From NCBI GenBank assembly GCA_027578815.1, contig JANBTH010000172.1, positions 1-29,012 of the forward strand: a stretch of DNA of 29,012 bases, read 5' to 3'. Position 1 is the stretch's first letter. Each line of letters opens with the position of its first letter. The position numbers and the translations under genes are program-made. The notes under the pieces are model-generated. The model had not been told where the DNA came from and did no database searches. It saw nothing but the letters and a program-made list of their open reading frames with translations. Below are positions 1 to 9,230 of the stretch, one piece after another. Source of the stretch: Coemansia sp. RSA 1804. Lineage: Eukaryota > Kickxellomycota > Kickxellomycetes > Kickxellales > Kickxellaceae.

Positions 1-1
1 C

Positions 2-199
2 ACATCTTGTGAAACCAACCAGCTCCAGAACAACAGTCTATGCGCACAGAATGATCTTTTATTTGCACAGATTGAAAACAGCTGTTGGCGTTGGCCATTT
101 GGCAGGATTAAAAGAAGCAATCAAAACGACTTTTTGGCTGTTCTGTGTTGCTTGATTAGATACACACTGCTTCTGATAGCCATGAAGACTAATGGCTAA
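2..199 (+). CDS. Partial open frame cut by the left edge, unrecognised
   Basis: The second reading frame is open from the window edge for 65 codons and ends with TAA at 197-199. It could be the 3' end of a gene that begins outside the window. The translation is rich in N, Q, C and L and matches no family I know. The last codons lie in a 7-bp inverted repeat (177-183 with 192-198, 8-nt loop) that includes the first two bases of the stop codon. A second frame, open from 193 to its stop at 415-417, overlaps the end of this one in another register, so a spliced or decayed gene is also possible. AT-rich composition and lack of a recognisable domain keep confidence low. Confidence 0.22.
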   Translation, partial: TSCETNQLQNNSLCAQNDLLFAQIENSCWRWPFGRIKRSNQNDFLAVLCCLIRYTLLLIAMKTNG

Positions 200-776
200 A
201 AGGAAACAAGTGTGTCTCCTTGAAACCACTTAATGATCTGGATATTGTCCTACAGATCATTCATAATGTGTTGGAAGCTGAAGACTCCAAGCTCTCATTT
301 CTCCCAAACGCAAACATCTTCACAAATTATGTTAATCACAAAAGCACACTTTGCCAGATCACCAGGAAAGGGAATCACGATTTCTGTTGCTTTTGGTTAT
401 GTGTGATTGGGTGAAATGAAAAAGCACTTTGTATAGGAAAATGCAAAATGAAGAAAACAGCAAAAAATGAATTTTCTTTGTCAACGCGCGTTTGTTGTTA
501 CATCTTCACACATAAAGGAGGGTTATTTTTTCTACGCCTTGTGCTCTGCCATTAATATTATTATTGTTTTTCCTGGTTTCGTGTTTTTAAGCACTCTTTT
601 ATTATAATATACCATTGAATCGGAGAGGTTTGGAGGAAGCAAAAAAACGCAGATTCTAATCTATCCGCTTCACTAGGCATTTCCCGCACTCGCACTTTTT
701 TCCACAGAAACATCTCTTCCTTTTAATCGTTTTAACATCGATTTCTTTCAATTAGCTTGGCTTAACTCGTGGAAAC
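200..776. other. 5' spacer and promoter region of the SWI3 gene
   Basis: The stretch holds a 74-codon open frame (193-414, no ATG start, no family recognised) followed by AT-rich sequence from about 415 to the SWI3 start. The last 100 bases before the ATG are rich in pyrimidines and TTT/CTT runs, as is usual for a fungal 5' leader. I see no RNA gene here. Confidence 0.4.
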
Positions 777-3700
777 ATGGCTTCCAAGGGCCCACAGACG
801 TGCCAGCGCGACACGTGGGACGCGTACTACGCGTCAAACGACACTGTCGGTCGGTTCGAAGGGGTGGTTGACTCACTGCTGACGGAAGCTGAGATAGTTG
901 TGTCAACCGCACCTGTGGCATCAGCAAAGGCACCGTCGATTAGCGCAGAGTTCCTCTCTGATACAACACACAGAATCCAAATAGCACAGGAGGTTGTGTA
1001 TGGAAAGCACGCTAAAACAGAGACTAGTAAGGGGTACAAGATTCCAACATCGCTGTTTTCGGTTCCAGCGGACGGGGTGCAGGAGCAGAGTGCGCTCTAC
1101 CACATTCTCAGTGCAGCAATCGAATCGTCAGTGCTCCAAGGTATTGACCTCGAGAACCACGAGTGGCCAAAGGGCCAGCAGGATGGCGACGTGTCTGCTG
1201 TGCATAGGCTTCTGGAGGCCGTGCAGCTCAAGCTAGCTGACAACGGCCAGCTTCCTACGATAAAGGCGTGGTTTGCCGCAGATGTGGCCGAGGACATGCG
1301 TGCGCGGCTCAGCGCCATTGTAAAGGAGTTTGGTGGGCGTGTTGTTGACGCACAAGAGGATGCAACGCACATTGTTGACAGCTCCAACGTAAAAGGTGGG
1401 TCAACCAGCGGCGATGGCACCGAGCGCGAAGATGTCTGGTTCCGCACGCTGGAGAAGCGCGACTCGTTGGCGCTTGTTCATTGGTGGTACACGCCAGACT
1501 CGTACGACGCCTGGCTTCCTGCGCAGCCGCCATACGATGCCGAGCCCGAGGAGGCCGCAGAGCATGTTGGTGCATGGCACGTCTCTGCACAATGGCTCGA
1601 AGATAGCAGCAAGTACAGCGAGCTGATGAATGAAGAGGACTACGAGTCTGCCGCGGCCAACGACGCTCCAGGCGGCGCAAGCAGCTCAAAGAGACGCGCA
1701 CACGCGTTGCTGGAGAGTGAGGAGAAGCGTCTGCGCGTGGATGGAGATAACAGCAATGTCCCTGAGGGCGTTGAAGTGCAGGATCTCCAGGAGAGTGGTG
1801 CTGGAGCTGGCAACCGCAAGCGGACCGAGTTTGAGCCGCTGCCAAATGGCGAGCTCGCAAATGTTCCGCGCGAAGGAGAAGAAGAAGAGGCTGGGGAAAC
1901 AAAGGAAGAAGGCGAGGCAATGGACGTCGACAAGGACAAGCAAGAAGGAAATGCCGATGAGGACGACCAGAAGGCCGAGGAAAGCAACGCCGACGAGCAG
2001 CTACAGCGCGAGGAGGATGCGCGGCGTCTTCTTGTAGAGCAGACGCAGGAGGTGATAATCCCCAGCTACGCAGCGTGGTTCAGCTTGTCGGGCACGCACG
2101 AGAACGAGCGGCGCGCGCTTCCCGAGTTCTTCAACTCGCGCAACATGTCAAAGACGCCGACTATCTACAAGGAGTACCGCAATTTTATGGTCAACACATA
2201 TCGTCTCAACCCGTCCGAGTATTTGACGGTGACTGCGTGCCGTCGCAACCTCGCTGGAGATGTGTGTGCGATTATGCGTGTGCACGCATTCCTGGAGCAA
2301 TGGGGTCTTATCAACTACCAGGCTGACGCCGATACCAGGCCGTCGATGATCGGGCCTCCATTCACTGGCCACTTCCGCATCTCAGCCGACACGCCGCGCG
2401 GACTGATGCCGTTCCAGCCAAGTATCTCGTCTGCGCAGCTGGCCAGCGGCGCCAAGAAGTCCGCCGACTCTGTCGCCGACTCGCCAATGGCGCAGGCAGG
2501 CGGAGCATCGACGCCTGCCGCAAGCAACCTGGGGCTACGCAAGAACATATACGACACACCAACCATTGGGTCGGAGGCATCCAAGTCAGCGCGCGAGGTC
2601 AATGCATCTGAGCCGCCAGTAACCACAAAGGATGTGTTCTGCCACACATGCGGCGTCAACTGCACTTCAGAGTACTTCCACTGCATCAAGAGTCTTCGCC
2701 AGCGCGTCGATCTATGTGCGCCATGCTACCTGGACGGACGGTTCCCAGGCACTCTGTCAAGTTCAGATTTTGTCAAGCTCAGCGAGACTGCAGCCAGCAG
2801 CAAGCAACCCGGTTCGGGTGACGATTGGAGCGACCAGGAGACGCTCCTCTTGCTTGAGGGTATCGAGATGTTTGATGACGACTGGAACCGTATAGCTGAG
2901 CACGTCGGATCCAGATCGCGCGAGGAATGTGTGCTGCACTTCCTGAAGCTGCCCATTGAGGATCCCTACGATGTGGCTCCATTGAAGGATACTCGTGGTT
3001 CGCAGGCCGCCGCAATGCCATTCTCCCGTGCGGACAATCCGGTCATGTCGGTGGTTGCATTCCTGGCTTCCAACGTCAACCCGGGAGTTGCGTCTGCCGC
3101 CGCAAAGGCTGCATTGTCCGAGCTCACCAAGGCAGGCAAGGTCAGCCTGGACAACGGTGTGGAAGAAGTAGCACCAGAAGCAGCAGCAGCGGCTGAGGAC
3201 GAGAAGAGCAAGCAAGATGAAGCCGCAGGAGGCATGGATGTCGATGTCAATGATGATGAAGAAAAACCCACACTGAACGGGACCGAGCAGAAGAAGAAGG
3301 CAGATTCCGACGACACCGAAGCAGGCGAGGAGAAGGGTGCGTCAGAAGGCGATGACAAGGCAAAGACCAAGGCCAAGGAGCCTGTTCTTGGACCAGACTC
3401 GCAGCTTGAGTACGCTGCATCCGTGGCATTGGGCGCAGCGGCAGCAAAGGCGGCCAAGCTGGCCGAGTATGAGGAGCGGCAGATGGAGAGCATGGTGCAT
3501 CGTGCTGTCGAGTTGCAGATGAGTAAGCTGGAACTAAAGATGCGCCAATTCGAGGAGATGGAGGCCGCACTGGAGCAAGAGCGCAGGGACCTTGCGCGTC
3601 AGCGTCAGCAGCTGGTTGAGGAGTGCTGGGCGCTGAAGAAGAAGATGGCATTGTTCGAGAGCGGTGCTGCTACCAGAATCGCTGCCGCACATGCGGGCAA

Positions 3701-4442
3701 TACGTTCCAGGCTAACGATAATGTTGCACAGGTGTCGCGCCAGCCAACAGCTCCGCCTCCACCACCACCGCCGAAACCGGCTGCGCCTGTGGAAGCCGCG
3801 GTGTCTTCTCCAACACAAGCACAGCAGCCACAAGCACAGCAGCAGCCATTGTCTCTGCCGCAGAGCGCCTCTCAGACTTTGCCTGCCGATTCACCAGCTC
3901 CTCAGCAAGCTGCTGAGTCGGTTAGCGCGGAGGTTCCGCCAGCGGCTGCATCGTCGGCCGAGCCCAGCACACAACCTATGGCCGAGGACACCACCGCCAA
4001 GGCGGATGTAGTCATGGGCTCGACAGAGACAGAGCTGCTGAGTGCCGATGGCATTACTGTACCCAGCAGCAGCAGCAACGCGGCAGGCATAGCAGAAGAA
4101 GGGCCTACCACAATGGTTAGCACCGATGTTGCTCCATCGCTGGAGGCGCAGCCAGTGTCGGTGCAGGCGGTGTCCGACTCGGGTGCCATGGACACGGAAG
4201 GCACGCCAGCGGCAGCAGCATCTGAAGCAGCATCTGAAGTGGAAGCTGAAACAGTTGATGCAGCCGGCCCAAGCACGGAAGGCGCTCCGGACTTGCTAAT
4301 GCCAGCACCATTGAAGGCGGAAGCAGAGTCTGCGGAGGCACCACAGCCCGATGCGCCGGTCGAGCAGATGATGGACATTGATGGCGAAGACGAGGACGGC
4401 AGCTATAGCGACAACGACAACGATGAGTCTCCTGCCGCCTAG
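777..4442 (+). CDS. SWI3: SWI/SNF-RSC core scaffold subunit, SMARCC/Swi3 family
   Basis: Single-exon gene of 1221 residues, a core scaffold of SWI/SNF or RSC nucleosome remodellers. Seen in order: an N-terminal module of the SMARCC type with a BRCT-like part (about 158-220) and a chromo-like part carrying HWWYTPDSYDAWL (near 235) and MNEEDYE (near 283); an acidic Lys/Glu linker; a SWIRM domain (about 425-516) with IIPSYAAWF, RALPEFFN, TACRRNLAGDVCA and HAFLEQWGLINYQ; a ZZ-like zinc finger (about 622-656, CHTCGVNC then CAPC); a SANT domain (about 683-727, WSDQETLLLLEGIEMF and HVGSRSREECVLHFLKLPIEDPY); the family motif NPVMSVVAFLAS; a coiled coil (about 890-960); and a Pro/Gln-rich, acidic tail. 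Residue-level agreement with human BAF155/BAF170 is very high in SWIRM and SANT. The long low-complexity tail makes it bigger than yeast Swi3 (825 residues). It converges on the RhoGAP gene. Confidence 0.95.
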   Translation: MASKGPQTCQRDTWDAYYASNDTVGRFEGVVDSLLTEAEIVVSTAPVASAKAPSISAEFLSDTTHRIQIAQEVVYGKHAKTETSKGYKIPTSLFSVPADGVQEQSALYHILSAAIESSVLQGIDLENHEWPKGQQDGDVSAVHRLLEAVQLKLADNGQLPTIKAWFAADVAEDMRARLSAIVKEFGGRVVDAQEDATHIVDSSNVKGGSTSGDGTEREDVWFRTLEKRDSLALVHWWYTPDSYDAWLPAQPPYDAEPEEAAEHVGAWHVSAQWLEDSSKYSELMNEEDYESAAANDAPGGASSSKRRAHALLESEEKRLRVDGDNSNVPEGVEVQDLQESGAGAGNRKRTEFEPLPNGELANVPREGEEEEAGETKEEGEAMDVDKDKQEGNADEDDQKAEESNADEQLQREEDARRLLVEQTQEVIIPSYAAWFSLSGTHENERRALPEFFNSRNMSKTPTIYKEYRNFMVNTYRLNPSEYLTVTACRRNLAGDVCAIMRVHAFLEQWGLINYQADADTRPSMIGPPFTGHFRISADTPRGLMPFQPSISSAQLASGAKKSADSVADSPMAQAGGASTPAASNLGLRKNIYDTPTIGSEASKSAREVNASEPPVTTKDVFCHTCGVNCTSEYFHCIKSLRQRVDLCAPCYLDGRFPGTLSSSDFVKLSETAASSKQPGSGDDWSDQETLLLLEGIEMFDDDWNRIAEHVGSRSREECVLHFLKLPIEDPYDVAPLKDTRGSQAAAMPFSRADNPVMSVVAFLASNVNPGVASAAAKAALSELTKAGKVSLDNGVEEVAPEAAAAAEDEKSKQDEAAGGMDVDVNDDEEKPTLNGTEQKKKADSDDTEAGEEKGASEGDDKAKTKAKEPVLGPDSQLEYAASVALGAAAAKAAKLAEYEERQMESMVHRAVELQMSKLELKMRQFEEMEAALEQERRDLARQRQQLVEECWALKKKMALFESGAATRIAAAHAGNTFQANDNVAQVSRQPTAPPPPPPPKPAAPVEAAVSSPTQAQQPQAQQQPLSLPQSASQTLPADSPAPQQAAESVSAEVPPAAASSAEPSTQPMAEDTTAKADVVMGSTETELLSADGITVPSSSSNAAGIAEEGPTTMVSTDVAPSLEAQPVSVQAVSDSGAMDTEGTPAAAASEAASEVEAETVDAAGPSTEGAPDLLMPAPLKAEAESAEAPQPDAPVEQMMDIDGEDEDGSYSDNDNDESPAA

Positions 4443-4779
4443 TCTACCAGGAGAGCTGTTTTGTCTGTACCAGATCTCAGAGGAGATCGGGGCCCTTTCC
4501 TTTTCCGTATTTCGCTCTAGCTCATTGTTTTTATTTCCACATTGTTTCTATTTGTCGCTGATATCATTATCTAACGAGACAGAAAAAAGAAGTTATTAGT
4601 TGGATATTAATTAGACGCAAACGTAGCTTATAAAAGATTATTAATTAAGAGCAAAGAATATAATTTGAGGAAATGCGAGAAGAGAGGGGGTGCGGAGTGG
4701 GAGAATAAGACAAGAAGACGGAGATGGTAGAGATGGACAAGCAGAAGGAGAGAAGGTAGCGCTGGAGCTGGAGCTGGAG
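4443..4779. other. Convergent 3' spacer between SWI3 and RhoGAP
   Basis: AT-rich 3' flank shared by two tail-to-tail genes. It has T-rich runs around 4520-4570 and AT-rich AAGATTATTAATTAAGAGC-type sequence around 4633-4660 that could serve poly(A) site choice on either strand. A GCTGGA hexanucleotide repeat abuts the RhoGAP stop codon. No gene seen. Confidence 0.5.
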
Positions 4780-4781
4780 CT
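4761..4781. repeat. Hexanucleotide repeat (GCTGGA)n touching the RhoGAP stop codon
   Basis: Three tandem GCTGGA units plus a partial unit. On the minus strand the repeat begins inside the TAG stop of the RhoGAP gene (4780-4782) and continues as CTCCAG units into the 3' UTR. Confidence 0.75.
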
Positions 4782-7465
4782 AGGACTCGCAGCCAAAGAC
4801 GTCGATCAGCGTCAGCACAAAGCGCTGCTCGTTGGAGGAGTTGGCAAACATGTCCCTGGGATCGCTGGCCGGGTTACGCAGCAACGAGGGTCCGAACACG
4901 AGCGCCAGATTGGAGGCATCCATCTTGGTTCTGGCGCGCACCGAGGGACGCAGGAGCCGCGCAAAAAACGCAAGCAGGTAGCGCACAACGCGCAGCGCAG
5001 GCTGCGACATTGCTGCGAAAACCTCGCGCGCAAGGTCGGGGTCGTCGGGGGCGGCCACACAGCGCGCGTAGTAGGACTCGGGCACAAGCGGATCGGCCAG
5101 ATCGCGCATCCATTCCTTCAACAGCGACGCCGGCACGTTCGGATCGTCGATGGCGGCAAAGTCAGCGCTGCCGGCCTCGATGCGCAGCCGCGCAAGCGCA
5201 ACAGTGTCGGCATCTCCGGGGATGCGGAACAGCCCCTCGGTGGAAAGCCCGCCGAGACTGACGATGAGTGACACGAGCTGTTCAACAATACGCGGCAGTC
5301 CCGTTTGCGCTGCCACCAGCGCAGAGTCGGCGGCAATGTCGTCCAGCGCTGCGCCAAACACCCGTGCGCGCGACGGAACCGCCATGGCCAGCCGCAGCTC
5401 GGCAGCAGACATCGCAACGGTGCGGCCGCCGGAACGCCGGGCGCGCATCAGTTGCAGCCGCAGCAGACGATGCAAGTCAATCGACGGCACCGGCGACACC
5501 GACGGTGTGGCACCCACAAACGCCTCCAGATGCGGGAACAGCAGCGGCGACGGGCGGAATGCGTACAGAAGAACCGCCAGTAATGCCCATCCGCGCTCGG
5601 CGGCTGCGGCGCTCGGGTTGCCGGTGATCTGCTTGGCCAGCTGGCAGAAGACCTCGTCACGCAGCGGCGGACAGGCAATTCCGCGGTTGGCCAGCCACAG
5701 CGTATCGGCCGCACGCCGGTCCTTTCCACTGTCGCTGCCGATGTTGCCCAGCAGCCGCTGGATAGTGAGGAACCCACGCACCGCGTCACGGGCCATTTCG
5801 CGCGGCAGGTTGAGCAGCGGACGGGCAATCGTCTCCGACGTATACGACACCATCTCGTCAAGCGGCACCTTCCGACGCAGAAACCCGCGCTTCTGCGCTG
5901 CGAACTGCGTACTGGCAAACGCACGCATTCCGCATGTCTGCCCGTCTCCGCGGATGGACGGCATGCTGCGGTTGCGGTGCGCATGGAACATCACCACAGA
6001 GCTGCCGCCCATCCCTGCGCCATGCGCTGGGTAGTAGTCCAGTGCGCTCATACGCTCGGCGCCCATCGTTCCTACGCCGCTGCCGCCGCCGCCACTGCGC
6101 AGTGCCTCGCTGCGGTTGCGTGGCCGTCGGCTACTATCGTCGATCGGAAAGTTCTCAATCGTGGCCGACGCCGGCACAGAGTAATCAGCCTGGTGGTGGC
6201 CAAGATGCGCCGACCGCAGCCGCGTGTCAATAATCGGACTAAGGCTTCCGATATCTTCATCATCCTCATCTCCATCTTCGATTCCGTCTGCTGCCACTGT
6301 TTCGTGCAGAGCCTCTAGTGCTGACTCCGACTGGCTCAAGCGATGTTGTGCCAGAGTGCTGCGAGTATTCGACTCGATTGGTCTAGGGGGCTTCTGATCT
6401 GCAGCCTCGGTTTCGGTAGCGGACTCTGCTCCAACCTCGCTTTCGGGCGAGCGCCTTGTGTTTGCTCCATGTGCGGCAGCCATCGAGTTTTTCCGCGACA
6501 CGCGGCCATCGGCGCTACGCATCGACGCACGGGACGCCTTGCGCACCAGCGCATCGATCTGGTCGCTGTTGAAGGCCATTGATCCGCGGTTGGAGACCAC
6601 CAGCGATAAGCGCTTACCCACCGACGATGACAGGAGCGTGTGGAACGGAATGACTGTTGCGTCTGGCGGCGTGTCCCACTCGGTGGCGCCGGTGGATGAG
6701 TTGTAGTAGTACGGGACACCAGTGTCTTCGTCTATCAGTTCCCACCATTCGCCGTTCGGGTCGCGAGGGCATCTACAGCAGAGATAGAAGGAAGAAAAGC
6801 ACAGCGCCAGGCTGGACGGTTCAGTGGAATGAAATGGATCAGATTGGATTACTGGTGCAGGGCAAACAAAAAGCACAAGCCGAACCAGCGGAGACAGCCA
6901 GCACAACAATTCGGGGGAAAGAAGAAAAAGGAAAAGGTCTTTTGGGGAAGAGGGATTCCGGATACAGACGCGTGTACGGCTCTCCAGTCTCCCTTCTTTC
7001 CGATGCCGACCGCCTTTGCTCAAGGACGCTTCGCATTAGCTTCCTGCCTTGCTTTTCCGCCACCAGAAAGAAAAAGGCAGACCGGTGTATGCTGTGCTGT
7101 GCTGTGCTGTGCCATGTCATGTTATGCTATGTGGCGCGGGGTCAGTTCTGCTACGTACATGTGTGATGTTGGGCGGGTCCAGCTGCATTGCCCGGTTACC
7201 TACAGCTTCAAGCGTGTCAAGTCAGTCAGACAGTCAGTCAGTTATTAGCGCTGGAACGATGGAGGGGCATCCCGCACAGCCTTCCTCTCTTCTCTTCTCT
7301 TCTCTTCGCTTCTTCTCAGCGCAGCTCGGTTCTGCTGCTGGCTCCACGTACCGTGTTGGCGTACACCACGCGGCTGGTCTGCGGGTCGAACAGCTCCAGC
7401 CACTCGGGCACCGCTGGTTCTGCCGGAACCGCGGTGTCTGGAAGGAACCCGACTGCGTTGGACAT
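4780..7465 (-). CDS. RhoGAP with WW-WW-MyTH4-RhoGAP architecture (Vilse/ARHGAP39 type)
   Basis: Spliced from three exons: 7465-7352, 7199-7159 (41 nt) and 6772-4780, giving 715 residues. All junctions are GT-AG (donors GTACGT twice, acceptors CTGTAG) and the phases join cleanly. WW1 (about 20-49) starts with EWLELFDPQTSRVVYANT in exon 1 and is completed by VTGQCSW in the microexon. WW2 (about 56-90) has GEWWELIDEDTGVPYYYN and ATEWDTPPD. A long Ser/Arg linker follows, then a MyTH4 domain (about 349-470, with ARPLLNLP, AVRGFLTIQRLLGNI, LRDEVFCQLAKQITGNP) and a RhoGAP domain (about 525-712) with the arginine finger R568 in GLFRIPGD plus VPASLLKEWMRDL and NLALVFGPSLLRNP. Expected role: stimulating GTP hydrolysis by a Rho/Rac/Cdc42 GTPase in cortical actin control. 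The order and linker after WW2 match animal Vilse/ARHGAP39. The ATG at 7465 is chosen because WW1 lies about 20 residues in, as in the animal proteins. A longer N-terminus cannot be excluded. Confidence 0.88.
7091..7112. repeat. Pentanucleotide repeat (GCTGT)4 in RhoGAP intron 2
   Basis: Four perfect GCTGT units, followed by looser ATGT/ATGCT variants to about 7130. It lies between the microexon and exon 3 of the RhoGAP gene. Confidence 0.85.
7221..7242. repeat. CAGT tandem repeat in RhoGAP intron 1
   Basis: About five tandem CAGT/GTCA units with one interruption, located some 20 bases from the microexon's 3' splice site, inside the intron between exons 1 and 2 of the RhoGAP gene. Confidence 0.75.
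7286..7305. repeat. Pentanucleotide repeat (TCTCT)4 in RhoGAP intron 1
   Basis: Four perfect TCTCT units on the plus strand, purine-rich in the sense of the RhoGAP transcript. A related GAGAG repeat occurs at 12222-12240. Confidence 0.8.
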
Positions 7466-9230
7466 GCGCACGCGACTAAAAGTACAGAAAGCGACGGGGG
7501 GTTGGTTTTGCCGCCTGCAAGCCTAGAAACAGAAAATAGAGAATGCACAAAATAATGGATGCTACAAGGAGAAGAAAGAGGAAGCAGCAGCAGCAGAGGA
7601 TGGGATATGCCATTCCAACAACAACGACAACAACAACAACAAATGCCCTCCCCCACTTGCCCAAGACAGTAAAAAGCGTTGATGCTTCCTCCCAATAAAC
7701 GCTGCAAACAACAGATCAGCCGCCGCATCCGCCCCTTGGAAGAAGGAGGATCTGCACGATTGCTGGGCCTCATTTTCACGCATCGCCCCTTCCGCTTGCT
7801 CCGCCCACATCCATCCACCTATTCACCCACGCCTTTTTATTCATCAACACGCGCAAGCCATAAAAGATTAAAAGTAGCTAATCCCACCACGCGAGCGGGG
7901 TTTTCTTTGCTGCCATCAGTTCCACTTGCTGGATCCGATGCCCTGTGCGCCTCCCGCCCGGCGCCTAGGACGAACCCAAGCTCCGGCCGACGGCTCGCGG
8001 ATCAACCGCTCAGACACCGATATCCACCCGTGTCCTCATCATCTGGCTCGCCTCCCGATCCAAATCCCAACTCCCTCTCCGCAAGGCTACTCGGCACACG
8101 CACTCTGCGTCTGGCGTTGGCCCATAGCGTGTTTCTTTTCTTTATCAGTCGTGCACTAACACTGAGATGGCTCCTGCCTCGTCTGCCTTTGTTGTGTGCC
8201 CGCTCCCCGGTCCTGGTCTGTCGTAAACAAAAAAGAACGCCAAAAGAAAAAATCCACAGACCATCAACGTCGCCCGCCAATCCTCAAAAAAATAACGTCT
8301 CCCTACACGCACACACAAACAAAAACAAGCAGGCAAAAGCAGAAGCAGGCTCCATTCACAGCTCACACGGATGCGTACAAGGTCCCAGGCCCTTTCTGGC
8401 AAACTCTCTCTCCATTTGCTTAGATAGCGAGGACACAGACTGCCAGAAAGATCGGGATCTTGCCGCCTTTTCGACTCCTTGGTGGCCATCGCGTTATGTG
8501 GCATCCCGCCCTCGCCCTCCCCAGCTCACTCGCAATCGTGAACGACCACAAGCTGTGGGAGGCTACCGGAGGATGCCTGCGGGGGCCTGGAGCCGTACGA
8601 GGGGTTAGAAAGCACTCTGAAATCATCCAGAGTTTCTTCGTTATGAAAGGCGGGCCGTGGACGCCGGACGACTCATGAATGTACAGGTACCGTTCGCCCA
8701 CGCAGAGAAGAAGCGCAAAAAAACAACAACAACAGCACTCGGCGAATGGTGGTTGTCTGGTATTTTTTATTTTGCAGGCTTTGGAAATAGGCGGTGGGAA
8801 TATGGAAAATAAAATAAACATAGTGGAGTTTTATGGATGGGCAACAGCGAAAGAACTGAAGATACTTTCCGCTAAAGCTCATCACTAAAGGCATTTTATC
8901 TATCCAGCTCCGCTCCACGGCTCATAATCCGCCACACCAGCAACCCATCACGAGTCGGCTCGGTCCGGCTTCTTTTCTCCTCTTTCCCCAACAATAAGCT
9001 CTCTCTTTCCCGCAATCGGAACGATCTTGCCTTATTTATGCGCGGTAAAAAGGCTTGGAATTCATTTACGCCCTTTCTTTGCTTCCTTTTCTTTGCTCTT
9101 CTTTCAGAAAAACACACGTATATTCTCTCCCCTCTCTTAAACTCGTCGTAATTCCCTTTTGAATCACAACCACAAATCACTACGGTGCAGCAAGTCTCTC
9201 CAGTCAATTTCTACTTCCCCCGCTTTGAAA
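7466..9230. other. 1.77 kb divergent spacer between RhoGAP and ORM; no gene called
   Basis: Shared upstream region of two divergent genes. It has simple repeats (CAG around 7585, CAA around 7619-7642). The longest open frame runs on the plus strand from ATG at 7682 to 8608 (308 codons). It is very rich in Arg, Ser, Pro and Leu, poor in Asp/Glu in its first two thirds, and matches no family I know. A second plus-strand frame (to 8678, ending GGPWTPDDS) and several minus-strand frames overlap it, and none is clearly favoured. The stretch 9060-9230 is T/C-rich, as expected for the ORM leader. I find no tRNA box B, snRNA or RNase P motif. Confidence 0.4.

Noticed and set aside
5150..6034. 294-codon plus-strand frame antisense to the RhoGAP
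   Set aside because: Ser/Arg/Ala-rich shadow of the MyTH4/RhoGAP coding sequence; it has no independent support.
6773..7023. Apparent N-terminus of the RhoGAP frame before the second WW domain (about 84 residues)
   Set aside because: It is intron 2 read through: exon 3 begins after the CTGTAG at 6773, and the residues before it are Leu/Phe/Cys-rich with no homology.
8526..8672. Minus-strand 48-codon frame ending at a GTGAGC splice-donor-like site
   Set aside because: No ATG, and no partner exon with matching phase and a convincing acceptor could be found; a plus-strand frame overlaps it.
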